The notes beneath the pieces are model-generated. The model searched no databases and was not told the origin of the DNA. It saw only the letters and a list, made by a program, of their open reading frames with translations. A DNA stretch of 7,716 bases from Bacillota bacterium (GTDB taxonomy: Bacteria > Bacillota > Sulfobacillia > Symbiobacteriales > Symbiobacteriaceae), in contig JAQBPS010000820.1 of assembly GCA_028287415.1 (NCBI GenBank), positions 1 through 7,716 on the forward strand, in the 5' to 3' direction. Position 1 is the first letter of the stretch; each line of letters begins with the position of its first letter. A program made the position numbers and the translations under genes. Shown here in pieces: positions 1 through 5,211 of this stretch.

Positions 1-20
1 TCCTTCAGCAGCGATTCCAT
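1..20 (-). CDS. Start of an unidentified gene, cut by the left edge
   Basis: On the minus strand an ATG at 20-18 shares one base with the TAA stop of the OsmC-family gene (TAATG arrangement). It opens a frame reading M-E-S-L-L-K before the window ends. The purine-rich run GGGGGCGAGG lies just upstream within the OsmC gene and could act as a ribosome binding site. A one-base stop/start overlap is typical of translational coupling, so this is probably the next gene of the riboswitch-controlled transporter operon. Six residues are too few to assign a function. The frame could also be fortuitous. Confidence 0.45.
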
Positions 21-541
21 TATGCCTCGCCCCCGGCAGCGGCAGCGTTCCAATTGCTCGTGATCGGCGGTGGCGTGATCAGTGTTTGCATGACCACGCA
101 GTACTTGTCCGCCTTCTCCCGCAGCGAGGCCAGTTGCTCGTCGGTCAGGTCGCCATCGACCTGGATCTCCTCCCGGATGGCGCTGAAGCCGACCGGCGCC
201 TCCTTGTCGATGCCGAGCGTGCCCCGCAGGTCCAGGTCGCCCTCGACGGTCACGTTCACATTCGTGACGGGCAGGCCCATGGCCGTCGCCACCATCTGGA
301 TCGTGATCTGCTTGCAGGCCGCCAGTGCGCCGAGCAGCAGGTCCCCCGAGCAGGCGCCCGTGCCCGCACCGCCGACGCCGCTGTGCGCCTGCGCCTCGTA
401 GATCGCCCGGCCCAGGTCGACGCTGCAGCTGATTGGCCCGGCGCCAGTCTGGCTGCCCTTGGCGACGATCGTGATCTTGGCCTGGTTCCCGTCCTCGCGG
501 TAAGCTTGCTTGAGGGGCTTCTGAATCGAACGAAGGTCCAT
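20..541 (-). CDS. OsmC/Ohr-family protein
   Basis: This 173-residue protein has the OsmC-family layout. A variable N-terminal strand region is followed by the central helix bearing the first conserved cysteine (C76, in GALAACKQIT) and a C-terminal region with the second (C148, in KYCVVMQTL). In characterised OsmC/Ohr proteins this pair is the peroxidatic and resolving thiol couple that reduces hydroperoxides using lipoyl or other thiols; that activity is inferred here. Two extra cysteines, C39 and C64, are present, and C64 lies in the GTGACSGD segment just before the active-site helix. The start is the ATG at 541, because GGGAGGAA lies about 8 nt upstream; the frame stays open further upstream but has no such site. 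The gene begins 26 bp after the ABC ATPase gene and shares a base with the next start, so it belongs to the SAM-riboswitch operon. A sulfur-linked role, such as acting on reactive sulfur or peroxide species, is plausible. Family confidence is high; substrate unknown. Confidence 0.88.
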   Translation of the reverse strand: MDLRSIQKPLKQAYREDGNQAKITIVAKGSQTGAGPISCSVDLGRAIYEAQAHSGVGGAGTGACSGDLLLGALAACKQITIQMVATAMGLPVTNVNVTVEGDLDLRGTLGIDKEAPVGFSAIREEIQVDGDLTDEQLASLREKADKYCVVMQTLITPPPITSNWNAAAAGGEA

Positions 542-567
542 GGTGATAGTTCCTCCCGATAGTAGGG

Positions 568-1302
568 TTAGCTGGCAGTAGGGGTCTGAAGGTCGATCAG
601 TGTGGTCAGCACCCGGGTCCGCAGGGCGGCGAAGCGCCCGTCCCGCCGGTCCCGGGGGTGGGGCAGGTCGACGGTAACCTCCTCCTGGACCTGGCTGGGT
701 GCGCACCCGAGCACCAGCACCCGGTCGCTCAGGTAGAGCGCCTCGTCGACATCGTGGGTGACGAGGAGGAGGGTGACGCCGTCCTGCTGGGTGAGGCGGA
801 GCACCAGGTCCTGGAGGTTCATGCGGGTGAAGGCGTCCAGCGCACTGAACGGCTCATCCAGCAGGAGAATGCCGGGCTTCGGCATCAGCGCCCGTGCAAT
901 GGCACAGCGCTGCGCCATGCCGCCCGAGAGCTGGCGGGGGTATGCGGTCAGGAAGTCGCCGAGCCCCACCTGCCGGGCGGCGTCAGCCACCTTCGTTGCT
1001 GACGGGGCGAGCCCCTCGACCCCAAATGCGATGTTCTCGGCCACCGTCAGCCAGGGCATCAGCCGCGGCTCCTGAAAGACGACGCCGACTTCGGGCGACG
1101 GGCTGGTGACCGGGCGCCCGGCCAGGGTGACGCTGCCCGTGAACCCCCGGTCGAGGCCGGCGACGATCCGCAGGAGCGTAGACTTGCCGCAGCCGCTGGG
1201 GCCTACCAGACTGACAATCTCGCCGGGGGCCACGGATAATGTGACGCCGGCCAGCGCCGCAAAGTCGCCGTAGCGCTTGCCGAGCGCTTTAATCTGAAGC
1301 AT
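568..1302 (-). CDS. ssuB: ABC transporter ATPase, sulfonate/nitrate/taurine type
   Basis: This 244-residue cytoplasmic ATPase has every expected motif in order: Walker A GPSGCGKST (34-42), Q-loop glutamine Q77 in VVFQEPRLMPW, signature LSGGMAQ (125-131), Walker B ILLLDE (145-150), D-loop SALD (153-156) and switch histidine H183. The FQEPRLMPW sequence after the Q-loop is typical of the SsuB/TauB/NrtD branch. The ATPase powers import through the adjacent permease. Two ATGs occur at 1308 and 1302. The second is preferred because GGGAGG sits about 8 nt before it, while the first abuts the site. The start overlaps the end of the permease gene by 14 bp, so the two are probably translationally coupled. 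Expression should follow the SAM riboswitch ahead of the operon. The symbol marks the family; taurine or another organosulfur substrate is equally possible. Confidence 0.9.
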   Translation of the reverse strand: MLQIKALGKRYGDFAALAGVTLSVAPGEIVSLVGPSGCGKSTLLRIVAGLDRGFTGSVTLAGRPVTSPSPEVGVVFQEPRLMPWLTVAENIAFGVEGLAPSATKVADAARQVGLGDFLTAYPRQLSGGMAQRCAIARALMPKPGILLLDEPFSALDAFTRMNLQDLVLRLTQQDGVTLLLVTHDVDEALYLSDRVLVLGCAPSQVQEEVTVDLPHPRDRRDGRFAALRTRVLTTLIDLQTPTAS

Positions 1303-2161
1303 TTGCATCCCCTCCCGTGAAGCTGTCCCGCCACCTGAGCAGCCGGCCCTCCAGCCATTTGAGGAGGCCGTCGGAGAGCTTGCCCAGGGCGGCGAGCAGC
1401 AAAATCGCGCCCAGTACGATATCCGGCCGTGACGTCTCACGCCCGTCGCTCAGCATGTAGCCGATGCCACGGGTGGCTGCGATCAGTTCGGCGGCCACCA
1501 GGTAGAGCCACGACATGCCCAGGCCCAGCCGCAGGCCGGTCAGCAGCGACGGCAAGGCGGCGGGGATGATGATGCGGCGGGCCAGCTTCAGCGGGCTGAA
1601 GCGGTAGACCTGGCCGATCTCGACCAGCTTCCGGTCGACCCCCCGGATGCCGGCGACGGCGTTCATATAGATGGGGAAGAAGGCGCCGATGGCGATCAGG
1701 GTCAGCTTGGGCGCCTCGTCGATGCCCATCCAGAGCAGGAGCAGCGGTACCCAGGCGAGGGACGGGATCGAGCGCAGCGCCTGGATCGTCGGGTCGAGCA
1801 GCCGCTCGACGGGCCGGCTCAGGCCGACCAGGGTGGCCAGGGGCAGCGCAAGGAGCGTCCCGAGCAGGAAGCCGATCGTGACCCGCACCAGGCTCGCTTG
1901 CAGGTGCTGCATGAGGGTGCCGGAGGCGGCCAGGTCGGACAGGGTCCCCAGGATGGTCGAGGGCGCCGGCATCAGAAAGGGGGAGATCAGCCCCAGCCGG
2001 GAGAGCACCTCCCACACGGCCAGGGCCGCCACGGGCAGGGCCCAGGCGTCCAGCCGGGACAGCCGCTTCCAGAGTTGGGTCGCCGGGCGGCGCTCGCCAT
2101 CCGCCTCGCCGATCAGCGCAGCCCGTTCCCGTGCACCAACCGTAATTCGCTCATCACTCAC
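1289..2161 (-). CDS. ssuC: ABC transporter permease, SsuC/TauC type
   Basis: This 290-residue integral membrane protein belongs to the binding-protein-dependent permease family. A hydrophilic N-terminus of about 38 residues precedes a first membrane segment around 40-58, then the family landmark PAPSTI (65-70). The strongly conserved stretch RSIPSLAWVPLLLLWMG covers 130-146. The EAA-type cytoplasmic loop that contacts the ATPase is at 181-204 (E181, G183, ending IIIPAALP). About six hydrophobic segments are visible. The start is a GTG at 2161 that overlaps the TGA of the binding-protein gene by four bases (GTGA). An ATG seven bases further on is out of frame. The gene lies between the binding-protein and ATPase genes, completing a three-part importer. 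The family is clear. The substrate is inferred as sulfur-containing from the riboswitch upstream. Confidence 0.9.
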   Translation of the reverse strand: MSDERITVGARERAALIGEADGERRPATQLWKRLSRLDAWALPVAALAVWEVLSRLGLISPFLMPAPSTILGTLSDLAASGTLMQHLQASLVRVTIGFLLGTLLALPLATLVGLSRPVERLLDPTIQALRSIPSLAWVPLLLLWMGIDEAPKLTLIAIGAFFPIYMNAVAGIRGVDRKLVEIGQVYRFSPLKLARRIIIPAALPSLLTGLRLGLGMSWLYLVAAELIAATRGIGYMLSDGRETSRPDIVLGAILLLAALGKLSDGLLKWLEGRLLRWRDSFTGGDANASD

Positions 2162-3183
2162 TGCTTCACCACCGCCTGCGCAAAGGAGCCGTCGACCAGC
2201 TCCGAAATCACCTTGTTGATGTCGGTCCCCTTCTTGATCAGTTCCTCATCCACGAGCACCTTGCTGGCCTCGGTCAAGGCCTTCAGGTGGACGTCGCCGG
2301 GGATCGGGTTGCTGAAGTCGTTCCGCTCCAACTCCTTTTTGGCCACGGCCGGGGAGAGCTTCGCCTCCTCAGCGAGAATCTTCGCGAGCTCCTCGGGGTT
2401 GGCCTGCGCCCACACCCGGGCCTTCTCGTAGACCGCAATCACCTGCTTCACCTGATCGGGATGCTGCTTCGCAAACGCCTCCCGGGTATTCAGGAAACCG
2501 TAGGTGTTGTAGTCGGCGTTGCGCACAAGGAACTTCGAGCCCTGCTCCAGCTCGGTCGTGGCCATGTGCGGGTCAAGCCCGGCCCAGGCGTCGACCTGCT
2601 TTTGCTCCAGGGCGGTCTTGCCGTCCGGGTGCTGGAGGTGGACGATCTGCACGTCGTTCTTGGTCATCCCGTTGTCATGCAGCACCCGCAGCAGGAAAAT
2701 ATACGGGTCCGTGCCCTTGGTAGCGGCAATCTTCTTGCCCTTCAGCTGCTTGACGTCCGTGATCTGCGAGTCCTTGCCGACCAGTAGGGCGGTCCACTCC
2801 GGCTTGGAGTAGATGTAGACCGACTTGATCGGGTTGCCGTTCGCCTTGGCGAGCAGTGCCGCTGAACCGGCGCTGGACGTGAAGTCGGCCGCGTCGGCTG
2901 CCAGAAACTCGAGCGCCTTGTTGCTGCCGGTGCTGAAGACCCATTTCACGGGGATGCCGTCGGCCTTGAAGGCCTCCTCGGCCCAGCCCTTCTGCTTGAT
3001 CACCAGGCTGAGGGGGGAGTAGTAGGCGTAGTCGAGGCGGATCTCGGCGGGCTTCGGCGCCGCCATGCCTGCGGAGGCGGCCGTGGCCGGTCCGGCCGCG
3101 GTCTTGCTGCTCCCGCAGCCCGCCACCAGTCCGGTTAACGTCGTCAGCAGGATCGCAGCGGCCCCGGCACGGTTCATCTGCAT
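2158..3183 (-). CDS. ssuA: Lipoprotein substrate-binding protein of a sulfonate-type ABC transporter
   Basis: This 341-residue protein has a lipoprotein signal peptide: M-Q-M-N-R, a hydrophobic core at about 6-22, and lipobox V-A-G-C with the lipidated cysteine at C23. An Ala/Pro-rich linker follows to about residue 46, then the two-lobed SsuA/TauA/NrtA (NMT1-like) binding domain. Recognisable segments are STGSNKALEFLAADAADF (84-101) and LKGKKIAATKGTDPYIFLLR (147-166), matching the SsuA hinge region. The protein should sit outside the membrane, capture the substrate and deliver it to the permease. The ATG at 3183 is chosen because GGAGG lies 7 nt upstream; an ATG at 3177 is a weaker alternative. 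It is the first gene after the SAM riboswitch and its terminator, so transcription should fall when S-adenosylmethionine is plentiful. This favours a sulfonate or other organosulfur ligand over nitrate, cyanate or thiamine precursors, which related proteins bind. Confidence 0.9.
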   Translation of the reverse strand: MQMNRAGAAAILLTTLTGLVAGCGSSKTAAGPATAASAGMAAPKPAEIRLDYAYYSPLSLVIKQKGWAEEAFKADGIPVKWVFSTGSNKALEFLAADAADFTSSAGSAALLAKANGNPIKSVYIYSKPEWTALLVGKDSQITDVKQLKGKKIAATKGTDPYIFLLRVLHDNGMTKNDVQIVHLQHPDGKTALEQKQVDAWAGLDPHMATTELEQGSKFLVRNADYNTYGFLNTREAFAKQHPDQVKQVIAVYEKARVWAQANPEELAKILAEEAKLSPAVAKKELERNDFSNPIPGDVHLKALTEASKVLVDEELIKKGTDINKVISELVDGSFAQAVVKQ

Positions 3184-3207
3184 ATTGTTCCCTCCGTGTA
3201 TGACAGC

Positions 3208-3238
3208 AAAAAACCCCCGCACGCATCGCGAGGGGGTT
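3208..3238 (-). terminator. Intrinsic terminator of the SAM riboswitch
   Basis: Read on the minus strand, AACCCCC (3238-3232) pairs with GGGGGTT (3218-3212). The stem continues past a single mismatch into a short GC-rich top and is followed by six T residues (3213-3208). It lies between the S-box aptamer and the binding-protein start, leaving 24 bases that carry the ribosome binding site. The 5' arm segment CCTCGCG (3233-3227) is also complementary, with one G-U pair, to TGCGAGG (3258-3252) in the 3' strand of aptamer helix P1. This gives the alternative antiterminator expected of a transcriptional-OFF riboswitch. Confidence 0.92.
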
Positions 3239-3251
3239 GGCAAACAATCCG

Positions 3252-3362
3252 CCTCGCATCTTTCAGAGCGGGCTACCGCTCTGCTGGAATTGGCACCTTC
3301 ACGCGTTACGTGTGGTTGCCGGGCTTCATAGGGCCAGTCCCTCAGCCACTCTGGATGCTCAG
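3252..3362 (-). promoter_or_regulatory. SAM-I (S-box) riboswitch aptamer
   Basis: The minus strand carries the conserved S-box core in order: GAGGGACTGGCCC, TATGAAGCCCGGCAACC, GGTGCCAATTCC, then GAAAGATG. Helix P4 is a perfect 8-bp stem, CAGAGCGG/CCGCTCTG, with a TAGC loop. P3 contains CACG/CGTG. P1 is formed by GCATC (3358-3354) and GATGC (3260-3256), extended outward by a tandem G-A mismatch and two further pairs. This family binds S-adenosylmethionine; ligand binding stabilises P1 and lets the downstream terminator form. Here the P1 3' strand can instead pair with the terminator's 5' arm, which supports an OFF switch. It controls the sulfonate-type ABC/OsmC operon. Recognition rests on the near-consensus core and the complete expression platform. 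Confidence 0.96.
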
Positions 3363-3385
3363 GAGTATTCAGTTCTTGACCAAAG

Positions 3386-3413
3386 ATTAGCATCGGAGGG
3401 CGATGCGTGGCAA
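3386..3413 (-). promoter_or_regulatory. Candidate promoter of the riboswitch/transporter operon
   Basis: On the minus strand TTGCCA (3413-3408) matches five of six bases of a sigma-A -35 box. GCTAAT (3391-3386), 16 bases downstream, matches four of six of a -10 box. Transcription would start near 3379, just before the S-box aptamer, giving a leader of roughly 196 nt before the first gene. The position is right, but the -10 match is weak. Confidence 0.35.
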
Positions 3414-3474
3414 TTGATTGTACTAGCAGGAGAGAACACCGGGAATATTGGCGCCGGCCGCTGCGGGTGCGCTG

Positions 3475-3488
3475 CGCCACGTGTGGCG
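3475..3488. repeat. 14-bp palindrome in the divergent intergenic region
   Basis: CGCCAC-GT-GTGGCG is an exact inverted repeat of 6-bp arms with a 2-bp centre. It lies in the non-coding region between the riboswitch promoter (minus strand) and the CDF exporter (plus strand), starting 90 bp before the CDF start codon. It could be a protein-binding operator. No regulator that would bind it is identified in the window, and in GC-rich DNA a chance origin is possible. Confidence 0.4.
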
Positions 3489-3564
3489 ATTCGGGGAGTT
3501 CCGCCGCCAACGACTGCCGGGGCATACTAGCGCCATGTTCCGTGTGTGAAGGAGGCGGAGGCTG

Positions 3565-4464
3565 GTGGGCGGAGCGCTGTCCCAGGCTGATCGGCAGTAT
3601 GTGGTCGCCCGGGCCGGCGGGATCACCATCGTCACCAACATTGCACTCACCGCTCTTCGTCTCGTCGCGGCGATGCTCTCCGGCTCCACCGCGATGATGG
3701 CGGACGCCGCCAACTCCGGGACCGACATTCTTGCCACGCTCGTGGTGATGGGCGGTACACGCATCGCCGCAATGCCGCCGGACCCCGAACACCCCTACGG
3801 GCATGAGAAGGCGGAACCGGTGGCGGCCAAGCTGGTCGGGATTCTCGTGACGGTGACCGGGGTGCTGGCGGCGCTGGGGGCATGGCATGCGCTCCAGGCC
3901 GGACCTGACGCCCCTGTGGGCGGCATCGCTGCGGTGGTTGCCGGCGGGTCGATCCTGGTCAAGGAGGGCCTCGCCCGGTACCTGACCGCCATCGCCCGGC
4001 GGTTGGAGAGCCAGGCGATCCTGGCGGACGCGTTGAACCAGCGGACGGATGTGCTGGCATCGGGGGCGGCGCTGATCGGCAGCTTGGGCGGGCGCTTTGG
4101 CGTGCCCGCGCTTGACCCGGTCATGGGCCTGGTGGTGGCCGTACTGATTCTGCGGATGGGCCTCAGGCTGTACTGGCGTGCGGTGGCTGACCTGATGGAC
4201 CCGGCGCCCGAGCCAGAGCGTGTCGCGCACCTGGAGCAGGCAGCGGCCGGGGTGGCGGGCGTGCTCAGCGTCGACACGGTCAAGGCCAGGGTGGCCGGCG
4301 CGGGCATTTACGTCGAATGTGAGATCTGCGTGGACAGTCGCATTACGGTCGCTCAGGGGCACGAGATCGCCGGGATTGTGCAGAGGGCGGTGAGCGCTGC
4401 CGATCGCTCCGTGCGGGATGTGCTCGTACATGTCAACCCTTGTGATCCGCCTGATCGGGCGTGA
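3565..4464 (+). CDS. Cation diffusion facilitator (CDF) metal exporter, Mn-type-like
   Basis: This 299-residue protein is a membrane metal/proton antiporter of the CDF family. About six membrane segments occupy residues 15-200, and the cytoplasmic C-terminal domain covers about 210-290, ending in the family's VLVHVNPCDP strand. The hallmark HPYGHEKAEP is at 76-85. The helix-2 metal motif is DAANSGTD, placing N50 and D54 at the ligand positions. The helix-5 motif is ADALNQRTD, placing N158 and D162 there. Zn/Fe-type members use Asp/His at these places, whereas Mn-exporting CDFs as I recall them carry Asn in helix 2, so manganese is the better guess. The GTG at 3565 is preferred because AAGGAGG lies 9 nt upstream. 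The gene is divergent from the transporter operon. No terminator hairpin is seen before the next gene 66 bp away. The family is certain; the metal is inferred. Confidence 0.9.
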   Translation: MGGALSQADRQYVVARAGGITIVTNIALTALRLVAAMLSGSTAMMADAANSGTDILATLVVMGGTRIAAMPPDPEHPYGHEKAEPVAAKLVGILVTVTGVLAALGAWHALQAGPDAPVGGIAAVVAGGSILVKEGLARYLTAIARRLESQAILADALNQRTDVLASGAALIGSLGGRFGVPALDPVMGLVVAVLILRMGLRLYWRAVADLMDPAPEPERVAHLEQAAAGVAGVLSVDTVKARVAGAGIYVECEICVDSRITVAQGHEIAGIVQRAVSAADRSVRDVLVHVNPCDPPDRA

Positions 4465-4468
4465 AGCC

Positions 4469-4498
4469 TGGACAAAACCTAGACGGTGGGGGTAAAGT
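4469..4498 (+). promoter_or_regulatory. Candidate promoter of the MerR-family gene
   Basis: TGGACA (4469-4474) matches five of six bases of a -35 box. TAAAGT (4493-4498) matches four of six of a -10 box. The 18-bp spacer is slightly long, and MerR-family regulators often act on promoters with long spacers. The spacer holds an imperfect dyad, ACCT...GGGT, that might be an autoregulatory site. Transcription would begin near 4505, only about 26 nt before the start codon. This is a pattern match only. Confidence 0.3.
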
Positions 4499-4500
4499 GG

Positions 4501-4521
4501 TCCTTGGCTATCCAACAAGGA
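4501..4521 (+). repeat. Inverted repeat overlapping the ribosome binding site of the MerR gene
   Basis: TCCTTG (4501-4506) is exactly complementary to CAAGGA (4516-4521) across a 9-base loop. The 3' arm covers the first half of the Shine-Dalgarno sequence AAGGAGGG (4517-4524), so a transcript beginning upstream, for example read-through from the CDF gene, could fold to mask the site. If the candidate promoter is real, its start point falls inside the 5' arm and the hairpin would not form. Confidence 0.3.
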
Positions 4522-4530
4522 GGGAGCCCC

Positions 4531-5208
4531 TTGCCCGATCCCGAGCCCATCTACAACCTGAAGGCCGTGGTGCAGAAGACCGGCATTCCCGCTGCGTCGC
4601 TGCGGGCGTGGGAGAAGCGGTACGCCATTCTCACGCCCGTGCGCAAGGCGAACGGGCATCGGGTCTACCCGGCGTCAGAGGTCGCCAAGCTGCTGCGGAT
4701 CAAGGCGCTGATGGCGCAGGGTATGACCATCAGCCAGGCGGCCGATCAGTTGCGCAACTTAGGCGACCTGGACCCGGCGCTCGCGCAGACGGGCGGGGAG
4801 GTGGCGCGGCTCCGCCGGGACCTCGGGGAGGCGCTGGCCGCCGTGGATACCGGACGGGCGAACCAGGTGTTCGCTGAAGCGCTCGACTTGCTGCCCGCCG
4901 AGCAGGTTTGCCTGCGTGTGATGCGGCCGCTGCTGGCCGCGCTGGCGCCATTCGGGCGCACCTACCTGCGCTCCCGGCTGGGTGCGCTGCTCCTCCATGC
5001 CGCCATGCCGCTGTCGGCGCCGACGGCGCTGGTGATCAACCCTGAGCCGTACGCTCTGGAACCCCTGCTGGCAGCCGTTTTCCTGAGCCGGCGGGGCCAT
5101 CGGGTGATCTATGTGGAAGGGACCGAGGCGCCCGCAGGCGTGCAGGCCGACATTGTGGTCGACTCGCGCCAGTGGGCAGATGGGCTCCCGCCGGAAGAGC
5201 TGTTTTGA
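4531..5208 (+). CDS. MerR-family regulator, CarH/LitR-like, with degenerate cobalamin-binding domain
   Basis: This 225-residue protein starts at a TTG, fixed by AAGGAGGG (4517-4524) six bases upstream. The N-terminal winged-helix domain covers about 8-75: YNLKAVVQKTGI, then LRAWEKRY (24-31), then NGHRVYP (41-47). The LRAWE(R/K)RY form is typical of MerR proteins related to CarA/CarH and LitR. A short linker leads to a helical segment (about 100-158), then an alpha/beta segment (165-201) resembling the Rossmann part of a B12-binding domain: LVINPEP, LSRRGHRVIYVEGTEAP. From memory of the family, the lid region with its W and E-H motif seems missing between PLLAAL (133-138) and YLRSRLGALL (145-154), and the cobalamin-ligating His is replaced in PEPYALEPLL. 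The protein is also shorter than CarH/LitR, usually near 280-300 residues. It probably binds DNA but not adenosylcobalamin. It lies 3 bp before the oxidoreductase gene, so they are likely co-transcribed. Confidence 0.82.
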   Translation: MPDPEPIYNLKAVVQKTGIPAASLRAWEKRYAILTPVRKANGHRVYPASEVAKLLRIKALMAQGMTISQAADQLRNLGDLDPALAQTGGEVARLRRDLGEALAAVDTGRANQVFAEALDLLPAEQVCLRVMRPLLAALAPFGRTYLRSRLGALLLHAAMPLSAPTALVINPEPYALEPLLAAVFLSRRGHRVIYVEGTEAPAGVQADIVVDSRQWADGLPPEELF

Positions 5209-5211
5209 TCC

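Noticed and set aside
54..562. Plus-strand frames of 115 and 158 codons over the OsmC gene
   Set aside because: They overlap a well-supported OsmC-family gene on the other strand and show no family motifs.
1437..2015. 192-codon minus-strand frame inside the permease gene
   Set aside because: It is an alternate reading frame of the permease, rich in Pro, Arg, Gly and Ala, with no domain.
3364..3369. AATACT as a -10 box for the riboswitch operon
   Set aside because: It would start transcription inside helix P1 of the aptamer, and no -35 box lies at a suitable distance.
3421..3531. Direct repeat TACTAGC at 3421-3427 and 3525-3531
   Set aside because: A 7-base repeat in about 150 bases is expected by chance about this often, and neither copy sits in a clear regulatory position.
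3535..3549. Mini-ORF ATG TTC CGT GTG TGA just before the CDF gene
   Set aside because: It is four codons long with no ribosome binding site of its own, and easily arises by chance.
3184..4659. Minus-strand open frame extending upstream of the binding-protein gene to give an 833-codon frame
   Set aside because: The upstream part is antisense to the CDF gene and runs through the riboswitch and terminator. The lipoprotein signal peptide and ribosome binding site fix the true start at 3183.
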